Source of the DNA: CAZYQW01 sp964649825
Lineage (GTDB): Bacteria; Planctomycetota; B15-G4; JADJEK01
DNA: 64,000 nucleotides
Assembly (NCBI GenBank): GCA_964649825.1
Contig: CAZYQW010000054.1
Coordinates: 57,723-121,722, forward strand
Direction of reading: 5' to 3'
Shown piece by piece: positions 16,550 through 25,335 of this stretch; within the stretch, counting starts at the first letter, position 1, and the number at the start of each line of letters is the position of its first letter. The position numbers were made by a program, and so were the translations under genes. The notes beneath the pieces are model-generated. The model was not told the DNA's origin and searched no databases. It saw only the letters and a program-made list of their open reading frames with translations.

Positions 16550-17890
16550 TCAGAACGCCTGATCGAGCAGCAGGAACGCCGAAGGACCGGCGAGGAGGAC
16601 CGCGCTCGACGACGACTCGGCGAAGAACGCCTGAGCGAAGACCCCGAGCCCTTGAGCCGCGGGCGGGAGCAGACCGACCGGGACGCCGACCGTCGTCGTG
16701 CCCGTCGCGGGCAGCGTGACGAAGGTGAAGAGCAGGAACGGGGCGCCGATCACGAACGTCCCCGCGAACTCGCCGGCGAAGAACGCGGACGCCGGCGACG
16801 CCGAGACGGCAAGGACGCAGACGTCGTTCGCGATGCCGTCGAACGTCACGTTCGCGGTCGAATTCTCGCGGTTCGGCGAGCCGATCGAGAAGGAACGCGC
16901 CGCGCCGGCCAGGCTCGTCACGACGCTCGGGTTCGTGATCGGCGCGCCGTTCGATCCCGAAGGGCATTGTCCGGGGCACGACGTCCAGTTGCCGCCCGGC
17001 GTCCCGCGACCGGCGAGAACGATCGTGTCGCGGAGCTTCACGGTGCCGGAGAAGACGCGGATGCCGTCGCCGCCGTTGCCCCCCGGAGTGCAGGACAGCG
17101 ACGGGTTCGGCTGATTCTGGCCCGGCCCGGCGTCCGCACCGTCGATGCGACAACCCGACGCGAACAGCGTCGAACCGCCGAACATGGTCACGCCGTGTCC
17201 CCCCTCGGTCGAGTGGCACGATATCGACAGGTCGCCGCAGAACAACGAAGGGCACCAACCGGGAGAGGGCGGCGCGGGAGCGGACGCGCCGGCCGCGACC
17301 TCGCAGTCGTACAACGACACGTTCGACGACACTATCTGCAGACCGTGGTTCTGCCCCTGCGAGACTTCGTCGGTCGGCGAGCCTTGGATCGTGCAGCGCG
17401 CGAAGACCACCGACGCACAATTCTCGATCGAGGCACCGCCGTGCCCGATCGGGATGAACCCACCGTTGGTCCCGCGGATCGAGCAATCCTCGATCCACAC
17501 CGGGCCCTGATTCTGACCAAGGTACATGCCGACGGCGGGGAAGCTGGAGAAGCTCGCCCCCTGTCCGACCGCGTCGACGCCGCGGATCACGACGGACTGG
17601 CTCGACGCCAGGTTCCTCACGTCGATCCGCGCGCCCGCGTCCGTCAGGGCGACGCCGCCGCCCACGTCGCCGTGCACGAGGAGGGACTTCCCGTCGATCA
17701 CGAACGAGGTGTAGAGGCCGGTCCGAACCAGGACGACGTCCCCGTCGGCCGCGGCCGAAACCGCACCCTGGACGTCGGAGAAGTCGGCGGGTCCGTTGTC
17801 GTCGACGGTCCAGACCTTCTGCGCGTGAGCGGCCCCGGCGAGCAGCGCCGTACCGATGATCGAGAGCAGGAACGAACGGGTCTCGTCCAC
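16550..17890 (-). CDS. Secreted beta-helix-like protein with shared C-terminal domain
   Basis: A 446-residue exported protein with a signal peptide ending A-A-H-A (about residue 22). The mature start KVWTVDDNGPADFSDVQGAV is typical of planctomycete right-handed beta-helix proteins that begin with a DDNGPADF-type block. Short parallel-strand repeats with many Asn, Gly and Cys follow to about residue 320, then a C-terminal beta domain (SPASAFFAGEFAGTF onward) of the type seen in seven other loci here. The GTG start has GGAGG six bases upstream. Function unknown; surface binding or polysaccharide interaction is plausible. It is convergent with the GT2 gene, 31 bases apart. Confidence 0.8.
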   Translation of the reverse strand: MDETRSFLLSIIGTALLAGAAHAQKVWTVDDNGPADFSDVQGAVSAAADGDVVLVRTGLYTSFVIDGKSLLVHGDVGGGVALTDAGARIDVRNLASSQSVVIRGVDAVGQGASFSSFPAVGMYLGQNQGPVWIEDCSIRGTNGGFIPIGHGGASIENCASVVFARCTIQGSPTDEVSQGQNHGLQIVSSNVSLYDCEVAAGASAPAPPSPGWCPSLFCGDLSISCHSTEGGHGVTMFGGSTLFASGCRIDGADAGPGQNQPNPSLSCTPGGNGGDGIRVFSGTVKLRDTIVLAGRGTPGGNWTSCPGQCPSGSNGAPITNPSVVTSLAGAARSFSIGSPNRENSTANVTFDGIANDVCVLAVSASPASAFFAGEFAGTFVIGAPFLLFTFVTLPATGTTTVGVPVGLLPPAAQGLGVFAQAFFAESSSSAVLLAGPSAFLLLDQAF

Positions 17891-18147
17891 GGCGTACCTC
17901 CGAGCAGGGAATGAACGAATGCGTCGACCGCGCCGCGCGCGGGGTCGCTCTTCGAAATAAGGCGCAATCCAGTGTCGCCCGGTGCAAGGAAAACGGACGT
18001 GACGCCGCACCCTCGCAGCGGACGGGACGCCTCGTTCCGATCGTCTCCACCCGGAGGGTCTGCGTCCGCACCGACGCCAAGGAAACTCGCACGACGCGGG
18101 CCCGGGCGCCGATCTTTTGGCACGGATGCGCGTCGACCGGTCGACCA

Positions 18148-19260
18148 TCAGCCAGGAATGAGGAGGCGCGCGATGCGGCCGGCGTCGCGCGAGAGCGACG
18201 CGAGGCTCGCCCCGCCCGCGAGCACTGCGACCGCGCGGTCGAACGCAGCCGGGTTCGCGGCCAGGCTCTCCACCAGCCGGCGGCGTCCGTCGGGATGCCG
18301 CGTCAGGCGCAGCACCAGCTCCGTAACGAGCGTGGGGTTCCGCTGGAGCGCGCGGCAGCGGCGGTCGTACTCGGCGAGCGGCGCTCCGGACGCGACGACG
18401 TCTGCGAGCGCGTCGGCGGCGGAGAACGCGAGCGAGAGCCCCTCGCCGGTGATCGCGTCGACGTAGCCCGAGGCGTCGCCGACGAGTGCGACGCGGCCCG
18501 CTCCGCGACGGCGCACGGCGCGTCGAAATGGACCCGCTCCGCGATCGGCGGACGCCGGCGGCGCTCCCGCGAGGCGCTCGACGAGCGCGGGGAACTCCCG
18601 CATCAAGGCGTCGAAGACGCCCCGCTCGGTGAACAGGATCGCGACCCCGACGAGGCCCCCGCCGACGGGAGTGACGTACGCTTCGGCTGTCTCCGCGAAG
18701 TGGACCTCGACGAGGTCGGTCCACGGCTCGATCGCGAAGTGACGGCGCACGCCGAAGCGACGTGGCCCGCGCGCCGCTCGTTCGAGGCCCGCCTCGCGGC
18801 GGACCCGACTGGAGAGTCCGTCGGCGCCGACGAGGAAGCGACCGCGGTACGACGCGCCGGCGGTGCGCACGGCGACCCCGCCCGCGTCCACCGTCCACGC
18901 CTCGACCTCGGATTCGAAGCGGACGTCGACGCCCAGGGCGACGGCCCGCTCGAGAAGCGCCGCGTGGAGCACCGTCCGTCGAACGCCCCAGGCGGGTCCG
19001 CCCGGGAACCGCCCCTCGGCCACGACGCCGTCGTGCACGTAGCGGATCCCGAGGAACGGTTTTCGGTCGCTCGCCGCGATTGCTACCCCGCGCCGCGTGA
19101 GCCACGCCACGCCGGCGGGGAGGATCCCCTCGCCGCACGCCTTGTCGAGCGCCGCCGTCCGGCGCTCGAGGACCAGCACCGACAACCCGCGCTCGGCCCC
19201 GGCGATCGCAGCGGCGAGGCCCGCCGGTCCGCCGCCTACGATGATCAAGTCACACGGCAC
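18148..19260 (-). CDS. FAD-dependent oxidoreductase of phenolic-lipid type operon
   Basis: About 370 residues of the geranylgeranyl reductase / aromatic hydroxylase superfamily. It has the dinucleotide fold GGGPAGLAAAIAG, the mid-domain LVGADGLSSRVRR and the FAD-ribityl motif VALVGDASGYVDAITGEG. The GTG used has GGAG six bases upstream; a GTG four codons earlier is the alternative. It overlaps the methyltransferase gene end. Third gene after a type III PKS and an ICMT-like methyltransferase, the same set as Streptomyces srsABC, where the flavoprotein oxidises alkylresorcinols to quinone-type products. The same reaction is likely but not shown. Confidence 0.85.
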   Translation of the reverse strand: MPCDLIIVGGGPAGLAAAIAGAERGLSVLVLERRTAALDKACGEGILPAGVAWLTRRGVAIAASDRKPFLGIRYVHDGVVAEGRFPGGPAWGVRRTVLHAALLERAVALGVDVRFESEVEAWTVDAGGVAVRTAGASYRGRFLVGADGLSSRVRREAGLERAARGPRRFGVRRHFAIEPWTDLVEVHFAETAEAYVTPVGGGLVGVAILFTERGVFDALMREFPALVERLAGAPPASADRGAGPFRRAVRRRGAGRVALVGDASGYVDAITGEGLSLAFSAADALADVVASGAPLAEYDRRCRALQRNPTLVTELVLRLTRHPDGRRRLVESLAANPAAFDRAVAVLAGGASLASLSRDAGRIARLLIPG

Positions 19261-19786
19261 GACCGACTCCACTCGACCGCGGCCCGAGCGCCGACTCCTC
19301 GGCCGGGATCCGGAACCCGAGGAGAAGGACCGCGTTCGCGAGCGTGAACGACGACGCGGTCCACCACGCGCCGTGGACGAGCGGGATCGCGACCAACTCG
19401 ATCGCCACCGCGACGTAGTTCGGGTGGCGGAGGAAGCGAAACGGTCCGCTCCGCACGAGCGGCTCGTCGGGCGGGACGAGCACGCGGACCGTCCAGCGAT
19501 CGCCGAGCGTCCGCACCACCCAGTAACGGATCGCCTGCGCGAGGAGCGCGAGCGCGAGCATCGTCGTCCCGATGACCGGAAGGAACGGGCGATCCAGCCA
19601 GACGACCTCGAGCGCGCACGCGGGCAGGAACAACGTGTGGAGCAGCACCATGAACCGGAAGTGACGGCGACCGACCTCGATCGCGCCGCGCGCGCGAAGC
19701 CGCCGCTCGTGTCGCCGCGACAGCGCCAGCTCGAAGCCGCGCTCCACCGCGACGACCCCGAGGAAGACGAGGTACGCGATCACCAT
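19250..19786 (-). CDS. Isoprenylcysteine methyltransferase-like membrane protein
   Basis: A 178-residue protein with several membrane helices and the ICMT-family tail GPFRFLRHPNYVAVAIELV, where R-H-P-N-Y is the SAM-binding signature. Its ATG overlaps the PKS gene by seven bases and its stop is overlapped by the flavoprotein gene. In srs- and bps-type operons this class (SrsB, BpsB) O-methylates the alkylresorcinol or alkylpyrone made by the PKS. A role in methylating a membrane phenolic lipid is inferred from this gene order. The C-terminal tail is short. Confidence 0.85.
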   Translation of the reverse strand: MVIAYLVFLGVVAVERGFELALSRRHERRLRARGAIEVGRRHFRFMVLLHTLFLPACALEVVWLDRPFLPVIGTTMLALALLAQAIRYWVVRTLGDRWTVRVLVPPDEPLVRSGPFRFLRHPNYVAVAIELVAIPLVHGAWWTASSFTLANAVLLLGFRIPAEESALGPRSSGVGRAV

Positions 19787-20859
19787 CGGAGCAGCACGAG
19801 CTCGGCGCAGAAACCGGGTCCCATCGCGACCATCAATCCGTAGCTCCCGGCCGGCGGCCGCGGAGCGGCCATCGTGTCGCCGAGCACGTAGAGCACCGAC
19901 GCCGACGAGAGGTTGCCGACGGTGCGCAGACTGTTCCAGGTCAGGGCGAGGGCGTCCTCGTCGAGCGACAGCGCCGACTGGATCGCGGCCAGCACCTTGG
20001 GACCGCCGGGATGACACACCCACGTGCGAACGTCGCGTTGCGAAAGCCCGTGCCCCGCGAGGAACGCGGTCACGTCCTTCGCGAGATGCTCGTGGACGAC
20101 GTCGGGAACGTCCGCCGAGAGGACGAGGCGGAAGCCGTGCTCACCGACCTCCCATCCCATCACGTGCTCGCTGTGCCGGTAGAACGCCGACCGGCTCGCC
20201 ACGACCTCCAGACCCGCCGGCGTCGCGCGCGACTCGCCGAGACCCTCTCGCACCCGATCGGAGCCGACGAGCACGACCGCGGCGGCACCGTCGCCGAACA
20301 GCCCCGACGCGATGACGTTCTTGATCGAGTCGTCGTCCCACTGCGCGGTCAAACTGCAGAGCTCGACGGAGAGTACGCACGCGACGTGGTCGGGCCGACC
20401 GCGCAGGTAATCGGCCGCCCGCGCCACGCCGGCCGCGCCCGCGAGGCAGCCGAGACCGAACAACGGCGAGCGCCGGAGGTCGGTGCGGAGATCGAGCCGG
20501 TTCATGAGCAGGGCGTCGATCGACGGCGTCGCGACTCCGGTCGTGGTCACGAAGAACAGGTGATCCACGTCCGATGGCTGCAGTCCCGCGCCGTCGAGGG
20601 CGTCGAGCATCGCCCGCTCGCCGAGGTTCGTCGCGTGTTCGATGAACAGGTCGTTGGCACGGGTGAACGAGGAGAGGCGGACCAGCTCGTCGAGCGGCAG
20701 CGTGAAGAACCGTCCTTCGACGGCGACGTTCTGATGCAGGCTCGCGATCCGCTCGAGGTGCCGCGGCGACCTCGACCAGATCCCCTGCACCGCGGCCGTC
20801 AGTTCGCTCTGCGAGTAGTAGTGCTCCGGTAGACAACGGCCGACGGCTGAGACGCGCAT
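19780..20859 (-). CDS. Type III polyketide synthase
   Basis: A 359-residue chalcone-synthase-fold enzyme with the catalytic triad Cys138 (FGLGCLAGAAG), His283 (VCHPGGPK) and Asn316 (VGNLSSASV). The ATG is preceded by AAGGTGG; an earlier ATG at 20889 is possible. It heads a three-gene operon with a methyltransferase and a flavoprotein, so the expected product is a long-chain alkylresorcinol or alkylpyrone made from a fatty acyl starter and malonyl-CoA. Such phenolic lipids replace or stiffen membrane lipids in other bacteria. Chain length and ring type cannot be read from the sequence. Confidence 0.93.
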   Translation of the reverse strand: MRVSAVGRCLPEHYYSQSELTAAVQGIWSRSPRHLERIASLHQNVAVEGRFFTLPLDELVRLSSFTRANDLFIEHATNLGERAMLDALDGAGLQPSDVDHLFFVTTTGVATPSIDALLMNRLDLRTDLRRSPLFGLGCLAGAAGVARAADYLRGRPDHVACVLSVELCSLTAQWDDDSIKNVIASGLFGDGAAAVVLVGSDRVREGLGESRATPAGLEVVASRSAFYRHSEHVMGWEVGEHGFRLVLSADVPDVVHEHLAKDVTAFLAGHGLSQRDVRTWVCHPGGPKVLAAIQSALSLDEDALALTWNSLRTVGNLSSASVLYVLGDTMAAPRPPAGSYGLMVAMGPGFCAELVLLRW

Positions 20860-20978
20860 GAGACCACCTTCGTCGCCGGACCGTTTCATTGGGATCGGGG
20901 CAGACCCGACCACCGCCGGCTGTCCTTCCGTATAATGCCCCGCTCCGGCGAAGTTCCACCGGCCCGGGGGGCGTCAAG

Positions 20979-21530
20979 ATGTCGAACAGTCGAGCACTCA
21001 CGCCGAACGAGATCATCCTCGCGCGCAAGGTGTTCCGCGATTCGATCGACTATGCGAAGGTGAAGATCCACGATCGGAGCTACATCTTCTTCCAACCGGC
21101 TCGAAGCGGGATGACGCCGAACGGCGAGATCTACTTCAACTGCGGCCAGCCGTCGATCTGCAGCGCCGACTTCGGACGGACCGGGAACCAAGGGCTCTTC
21201 ATCCATGAAATGGCCCACGTCTGGCAGAAGCAGAACCACGTGTTGAACCCTACGATGGCGGCCGTCGGCGAGTTCATGCGAAACCTGGGCAACTACGGCA
21301 ACGCCTACCGATACACGCTCGATCCCGGCAAGGACCTGACCGACTATCGCATCGAACAGCAAGCGGAGATCATCGAGGCGTACTTCCGTTCGACGTTCCT
21401 GGGGCAGGCGCCTCCCGGATCGGTCAGCGACCTTCGATCGGTGCTCGCCAAGTTCCTGAACGACCCGAAGTACCCGCGCCACGCGCGGAGCCGCCGCCGG
21501 GCGACCGCCAACCCTCGTCACGTTCGGTAA
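20979..21530 (+). CDS. Small HExxH metalloprotease-like protein (vgr-related family)
   Basis: A 183-residue protein with ALTPNEIILARKVFRDSIDY at the start, a central GLFIHEMAHVWQKQ zinc motif and a downstream YRIEQQAEIIEAYF helix. It matches the family often labelled vgr-related, close to DUF4157-type domains. The ATG with GGGG eight bases upstream is preferred over a longer start at 20889. The sequence has no signal peptide and no neighbour of a type VI secretion system is seen. It is divergent from the PKS operon. Cellular role unknown; peptidase activity is plausible but untested. The C-terminal tail is Arg-rich. Confidence 0.7.
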   Translation: MSNSRALTPNEIILARKVFRDSIDYAKVKIHDRSYIFFQPARSGMTPNGEIYFNCGQPSICSADFGRTGNQGLFIHEMAHVWQKQNHVLNPTMAAVGEFMRNLGNYGNAYRYTLDPGKDLTDYRIEQQAEIIEAYFRSTFLGQAPPGSVSDLRSVLAKFLNDPKYPRHARSRRRATANPRHVR

Positions 21531-21534
21531 ACGA

Positions 21535-21934
21535 GTGATCGCGTCACGGCTGCTCGACTTCGTCGTCGCCAATACACCGCCGCTCGACCGGATCGTGCTT
21601 CTCGGACCGCCGCTCCTCGTTTGGTCCGCGGTCTGCCTCCGCTGCGCCGGTCGGGTTCTTGGCCGCCGTGCGCGTGGCCCGGCTCGATCCCCTCGGAATC
21701 GAGCTCGAGGAGAACCGCGTCGTGATCGACGACGACGGCGTCGACATCGCAGGGTCGGCGTCCTCCGGACGGATCGGTTGGTCGCGCATCGTCGACGTGA
21801 AGTCGACGCAAAGGTTGGTCTTGCTACGCGTCGCCGGCTGGCCGCCGAGGCACATGCTCGTTCCCCGGCGCGACCTGCCGACTGGTGCTCTCGAGCGCAT
21901 CGTCGAGTCGTTTCGGCGATCTCGATCCGGATGA
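21535..21934 (+). pseudogene. Possible frameshifted YcxB-like membrane protein
   Basis: Two frames each look like part of one protein. From 21535 a hydrophobic start (LLDFVVANTPP then IVLLGPPLLVWSAV) reads to about 21660. Then the frame from about 21662 continues with LDPLGIELEENRVVIDDDGV and IGWSRIVDVKSTQRLVLL, a YcxB-like C-terminal domain, to a stop at 21934. A single base change in length near 21650-21660 would join them. It may also be a stand-alone 91-residue protein from a TTG start. Low confidence either way; it lies between two well-supported genes. Confidence 0.35.
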
Positions 21935-21962
21935 CCCTCCTCGCGATCGCGTCCGGCGTCCG

Positions 21963-23009
21963 TCAGGTTGCTCCGGTCACCGCGGTCGCCGCGCGAAGCT
22001 GTCCGCACGCCGCGTGCTCGGCACCCCCCATCGTCTTGCGCACCGTCGCGAAGGCGCCGGACGCCCGCACGACGTCGACGAAGCGCCGCGCTCGCTCGGG
22101 CGCGACCGGCTCGAACGGCGCTCCATCGACCCGGTTGTACGGAATCACGTTCAGGTAGATCTGCCGACCCTCGAGCAGCCGGCCCGTGCGGCGTGCCTGC
22201 TCATCGGAGTCGTTGACGCCCGCGAGCAGTGCGTACTCGGCGAGCGCCTTCCGTCCCGTCGTCGCCACGTAATGGTCGACGTCGGCGAGAAGGTCGACGA
22301 CGCGTTCGGCGTGCAGCGTCGGGATCAGGCGCGCGCGGAGCTCGTCGTCCGGCGCGTGGAGCGAGAGCGCGAGGGACACGCGACGTCCATAGGCGAGCAG
22401 GCGGCGCACCGCGCCGCGCGCTCCCACCGTCGACACGATCATCCGCCGCGGCCCGATCCCACCCTCGATGCGAATGACGTCGAGCGCCGCGAAGAGCCGC
22501 TCCGCGTTCAGCATCGGCTCGCCGATCCCCATCACGACGAGCCGATCGACGCGCGGATCGACGCGGCGCGCGTGGACGAGCTGCTCGACGATCTCGTGGG
22601 CCTCGAGGTTGCGGACGAGACCACCGACCCCGCTCGCGCAGAACCGGCAGCCGATCGGGCAGCCGACCTGCGTGGACAGACAGACCGACACGCCGCGCGG
22701 CGACGGCAGGACCACGGTCTCGATCGCGTTGCCGTCGGCGAGGCGCACGAGCAGCTTCGTGGCCCCGTCGGGCGTCGTCGAGCTCCGCACCACCTCGCTG
22801 TCGACGAGAGGGACGCGAACCGCGCGACGCCAGACTCGCGGCGTCGTGGCGGCGAGCGCGCCGGTCGAGCGCCCGGCGAGGAGGAGGTGGCGGAGCCGCT
22901 GGACCCAGTCGGCCCGGACTCCGCGCGCAGCCGCGTCACGCGTCGCGTCCTCGAGAGAACGGGCGAACTGGGGGAACGGATCCGGCGCGGGCGACGCCTC
23001 GTCGGTCAC
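21963..23009 (-). CDS. RlmN/Cfr-family radical SAM rRNA methyltransferase-like protein
   Basis: A 348-residue member of the dual-cysteine radical SAM methyltransferases, probably methylating adenosine C2 in 23S rRNA and some tRNAs. It has C-P-I-G-C-R-F-C for the iron-sulfur cluster, VMGIGEPMLN, VSLALSLHAPDDELR and the C-terminal methyl-carrying Cys in AACGQL. The TMGGAEHAACGQL end differs from the usual RlmN GDDIDAACGQL, so it is a divergent member. The GTG start overlaps the ATP-grasp gene by GTGA, with GGAGG five bases upstream. It is translationally coupled to the ATP-grasp protein, an unusual partner. Confidence 0.88.
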   Translation of the reverse strand: MTDEASPAPDPFPQFARSLEDATRDAAARGVRADWVQRLRHLLLAGRSTGALAATTPRVWRRAVRVPLVDSEVVRSSTTPDGATKLLVRLADGNAIETVVLPSPRGVSVCLSTQVGCPIGCRFCASGVGGLVRNLEAHEIVEQLVHARRVDPRVDRLVVMGIGEPMLNAERLFAALDVIRIEGGIGPRRMIVSTVGARGAVRRLLAYGRRVSLALSLHAPDDELRARLIPTLHAERVVDLLADVDHYVATTGRKALAEYALLAGVNDSDEQARRTGRLLEGRQIYLNVIPYNRVDGAPFEPVAPERARRFVDVVRASGAFATVRKTMGGAEHAACGQLRAATAVTGAT

Positions 23010-23986
23010 GTCGCCTCCGTGAGGGCGCCGAGTCCGCGCAGCCGTGCTCCAATCGCTGCACCGCGCGATCCGTGCTCGAGACACCCTTCGACCGCCGCGG
23101 CCAGGCGACGCACGGCTTCGCGCGAATGCGCGAGGTGGAGGCGCGGCTCGATCAGCTCGTACCCGCTGATTTTCGGTTCGCCGTCGCCGTCGGTGAGCAG
23201 GTCGACTCGCGCGTGGAGCGTGCCCGCGGGGCCCGACTCGATCACGTGGTGCGCGACGATCAGCTCCGCCGACCGCGGGGCGACCAGCTCCGTCGAGCCG
23301 CCGTGCTCGGCCTGCACGCGGAAGTCGTCCGGCGCGGGGCGGAGCCGCACCGCGTGGGAATAGACGCCGCAGACGTAGACGATCGAGAGCCCGCCCTCTT
23401 CCTCGACGCCTTCCATGGACTTCTGGACCAGCAGATCCTCTCGCGCGAGCAACGCGGCGAAACGCGCCTCGCCGGCGTCGAGGCGTCCGCGATCCACGCG
23501 AAACGTCTCGCGGGCCGACGCGGAGACCGCGGGCTTCACGACCGCGCGGCTCCATCCGCGCGCGTCGAGCCGAGCGGCGAGCGACGTCGCCGCGCCGCGC
23601 GAAAGGAACTCCGTGGGGACGATCGGCGTTCCGCTTCGCTCGAGGTCGCGGAGGTAGAACTTGTGAACGTTCCACCGCAGGGCGGACAGCCCGTTCAAGA
23701 GCCATGTCTCCTGCGCCACGCGCGCGGCCCAACGGAGGAACTCCGCCGCGCGGAGCTCGTAGTCCCTGGTCGCGCGGATCACGCAGAGCCGGGTCCGCGT
23801 CCAGTCGAACTCCTCGTCGTCCCAGACCACCGGGCGCGCTCTCACGCCGCGCGCTCGAAGCTCGTCGAGGAGCAGCCGATCGTCGTCGTCGAGGCGAGGA
23901 GCGCTCGCGTCCGTCGCGATCACGACGTCGAACTCGCCGGCACGACGGCGGACTTCGTTCTCTCGGGTTCGTCGGGACGCGTTCAT
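23006..23986 (-). CDS. ATP-grasp family protein of unknown substrate
   Basis: A 326-residue soluble protein of the stand-alone ATP-grasp group: N-terminal VVIATDASAPRLDDDDRLLL with WDDEEFDW and RATRDY, a middle SALRWNVHKFYLRDLERSG, then ATP-grasp strands (AVVKPAVSASARET, DLLVQKSMEGVEEEGGLSIVY) and HARVDLLTDGDGEPKISG before YELIEPRLHL, which carries the expected metal-binding Glu. These enzymes make a carboxylate-amine or related bond at the cost of ATP. The substrate is unknown. It is the first gene of a two-gene unit with the RlmN-like gene. No strong ribosome binding site precedes the ATG. Confidence 0.82.
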   Translation of the reverse strand: MNASRRTRENEVRRRAGEFDVVIATDASAPRLDDDDRLLLDELRARGVRARPVVWDDEEFDWTRTRLCVIRATRDYELRAAEFLRWAARVAQETWLLNGLSALRWNVHKFYLRDLERSGTPIVPTEFLSRGAATSLAARLDARGWSRAVVKPAVSASARETFRVDRGRLDAGEARFAALLAREDLLVQKSMEGVEEEGGLSIVYVCGVYSHAVRLRPAPDDFRVQAEHGGSTELVAPRSAELIVAHHVIESGPAGTLHARVDLLTDGDGEPKISGYELIEPRLHLAHSREAVRRLAAAVEGCLEHGSRGAAIGARLRGLGALTEAT

Positions 23987-24078
23987 TGGTCTCGAAGTCT
24001 AACCTAACGTCGACGTCGCGCCCAGCGCGACGCTCGGCCAGGTTCGGTTCACCTCGTTGCCCCCCTTGCGCGCCGAGC

Positions 24079-24252
24079 GGCGTCGTCGCCGTGAACGTCC
24101 CCGGGTCGGGAGTGCTCGCGCTTCCGGCCGCGATCCCGGCCCCCATCGGCGTCACCGGCGGTGCGTCGATCGACGTCGAGTTCACGTGGAGCGTGTACGA
24201 CGCGACGCTGGGATTGGACCAATGGCAGCACGTGGTGACGGTGTCGCCGTGA
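24079..24252 (+). pseudogene. Orphan C-terminal domain remnant of a secreted protein
   Basis: In one frame the sequence reads GVVAVNVPGSGVLALPAAIP then IDVEFTWSVYDATLGLDQWQHVV and a stop. The D-V-E-F-T-W and final H-V-V-T-V-S-P block look like the end of the shared planctomycete C-terminal domain. There is no start codon, ribosome binding site or upstream protein body, since the frame runs into the opposite-strand ATP-grasp gene. It is best read as debris of a deleted secreted-protein gene. The rest of the 23987-24315 gap holds nothing else I can support. Confidence 0.5.
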
Positions 24253-24315
24253 CGCTCGTGCGGACGCCGGTGTCGGGTATGCTGCGCCGTCGGACGTTCG
24301 CGGAGCGGCACACAG

Positions 24316-25335
24316 ATGGCACGGCGACTCGTTCTCGCCATCGTTTCCACGCTCGTCGTGCTCGCGCTCGGGGAAGCGCTGCTACGACTCGTCGAGCATC
24401 GCCTGCCGGCGCCGTCGATCTACCCCGGTGAGCGCGAGAACGCGGACGGAACCAACTTCATCGCGGACGCGGCGATCGGCTGGCGGTTGAAGCCGGGTCG
24501 TACGTTCGAGTGGGAGACCGAGGGACGACGCGTCACGTATCGAGCCGACGCGAACGGCCACCGGATCGCGAACGGCGATGAGGTCGTCGACCGCGACGCT
24601 CCGCGTCTCCTCGTCACGGGCGACTCGTTCGCGTTCGGAATCGGCGTCGACTTCTCGGAGACGTTCGGCGCGCACGTCGCCCGCGAACTCGGCCTGGCGA
24701 TCGAGAACGTGGCGATGCCCGGTTTCGGAGTCGATCAGATCTGGCGATCGCTCGACGGGGACGTCCTCTCCACGCCTCCGGTGCTCGTGATCGTCGCCTT
24801 GTACGAGTACGACTTCGATCGCAGCCACACCGCGTACCGCGCGATCGAGGGCTTCAACAAGCCGATGTTCATGATCGTCGACGGCGAGCTGCGCCGGCGG
24901 GCCGCGCGCGATCGGCCGAGCGCGTTCACCCGCTGGCTCGAGCGCCGGTCCAGGATCCACGCGGCCGTGCGCGCCGTCGCCCGGGAATGGGGTCGCTCCC
25001 ACGGCTCCGGCCAGTGGTGGGAGCTGAACGAGAAGTTCCTCGACGCGATCCGCGAACGCTGCGCTCGGGCGAACGTTCCCGTCCTGTTCGTGCTGATTCC
25101 GCCGAAGTGGTGGAAGTCGTTTCCCGCCGTCTCGGAGTACATGAGCCGCGTCGGCGCCGACTGGTTCGACCCCACGACGCGGCACGATCGGCCCCCCGAG
25201 GGAGCGTACTACGAGAACGACCTCCACCTGAGCGCGATCGGCCACCGATGGCTGGCCACGTCGATCGTCGAGTGGATCCGGGAGCGGCGGCCCGACCTCT
25301 TCGCGTCGCTTCGCGACCGGGCACGTCCGCGATAA
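24316..25335 (+). CDS. Membrane-anchored SGNH-hydrolase-like protein
   Basis: A 339-residue protein with an N-terminal membrane or signal segment (LVLAIVSTLVVLALGEALL), then an SGNH/GDSL-type fold: LLVTGDSFAFGIGVD carries the block I Ser region, ENVAMPGFGVDQ block II/III-like, and YYENDLHLSAIGHRW the C-terminal D-x-x-H dyad. This suggests an esterase or O-acetyl-group enzyme acting outside the membrane, as in AlgX-like or related exopolysaccharide systems. GGAG lies about ten bases before the ATG. It is isolated from obvious partners. Activity and substrate unknown. Confidence 0.78.
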   Translation: MARRLVLAIVSTLVVLALGEALLRLVEHRLPAPSIYPGERENADGTNFIADAAIGWRLKPGRTFEWETEGRRVTYRADANGHRIANGDEVVDRDAPRLLVTGDSFAFGIGVDFSETFGAHVARELGLAIENVAMPGFGVDQIWRSLDGDVLSTPPVLVIVALYEYDFDRSHTAYRAIEGFNKPMFMIVDGELRRRAARDRPSAFTRWLERRSRIHAAVRAVAREWGRSHGSGQWWELNEKFLDAIRERCARANVPVLFVLIPPKWWKSFPAVSEYMSRVGADWFDPTTRHDRPPEGAYYENDLHLSAIGHRWLATSIVEWIRERRPDLFASLRDRARPR

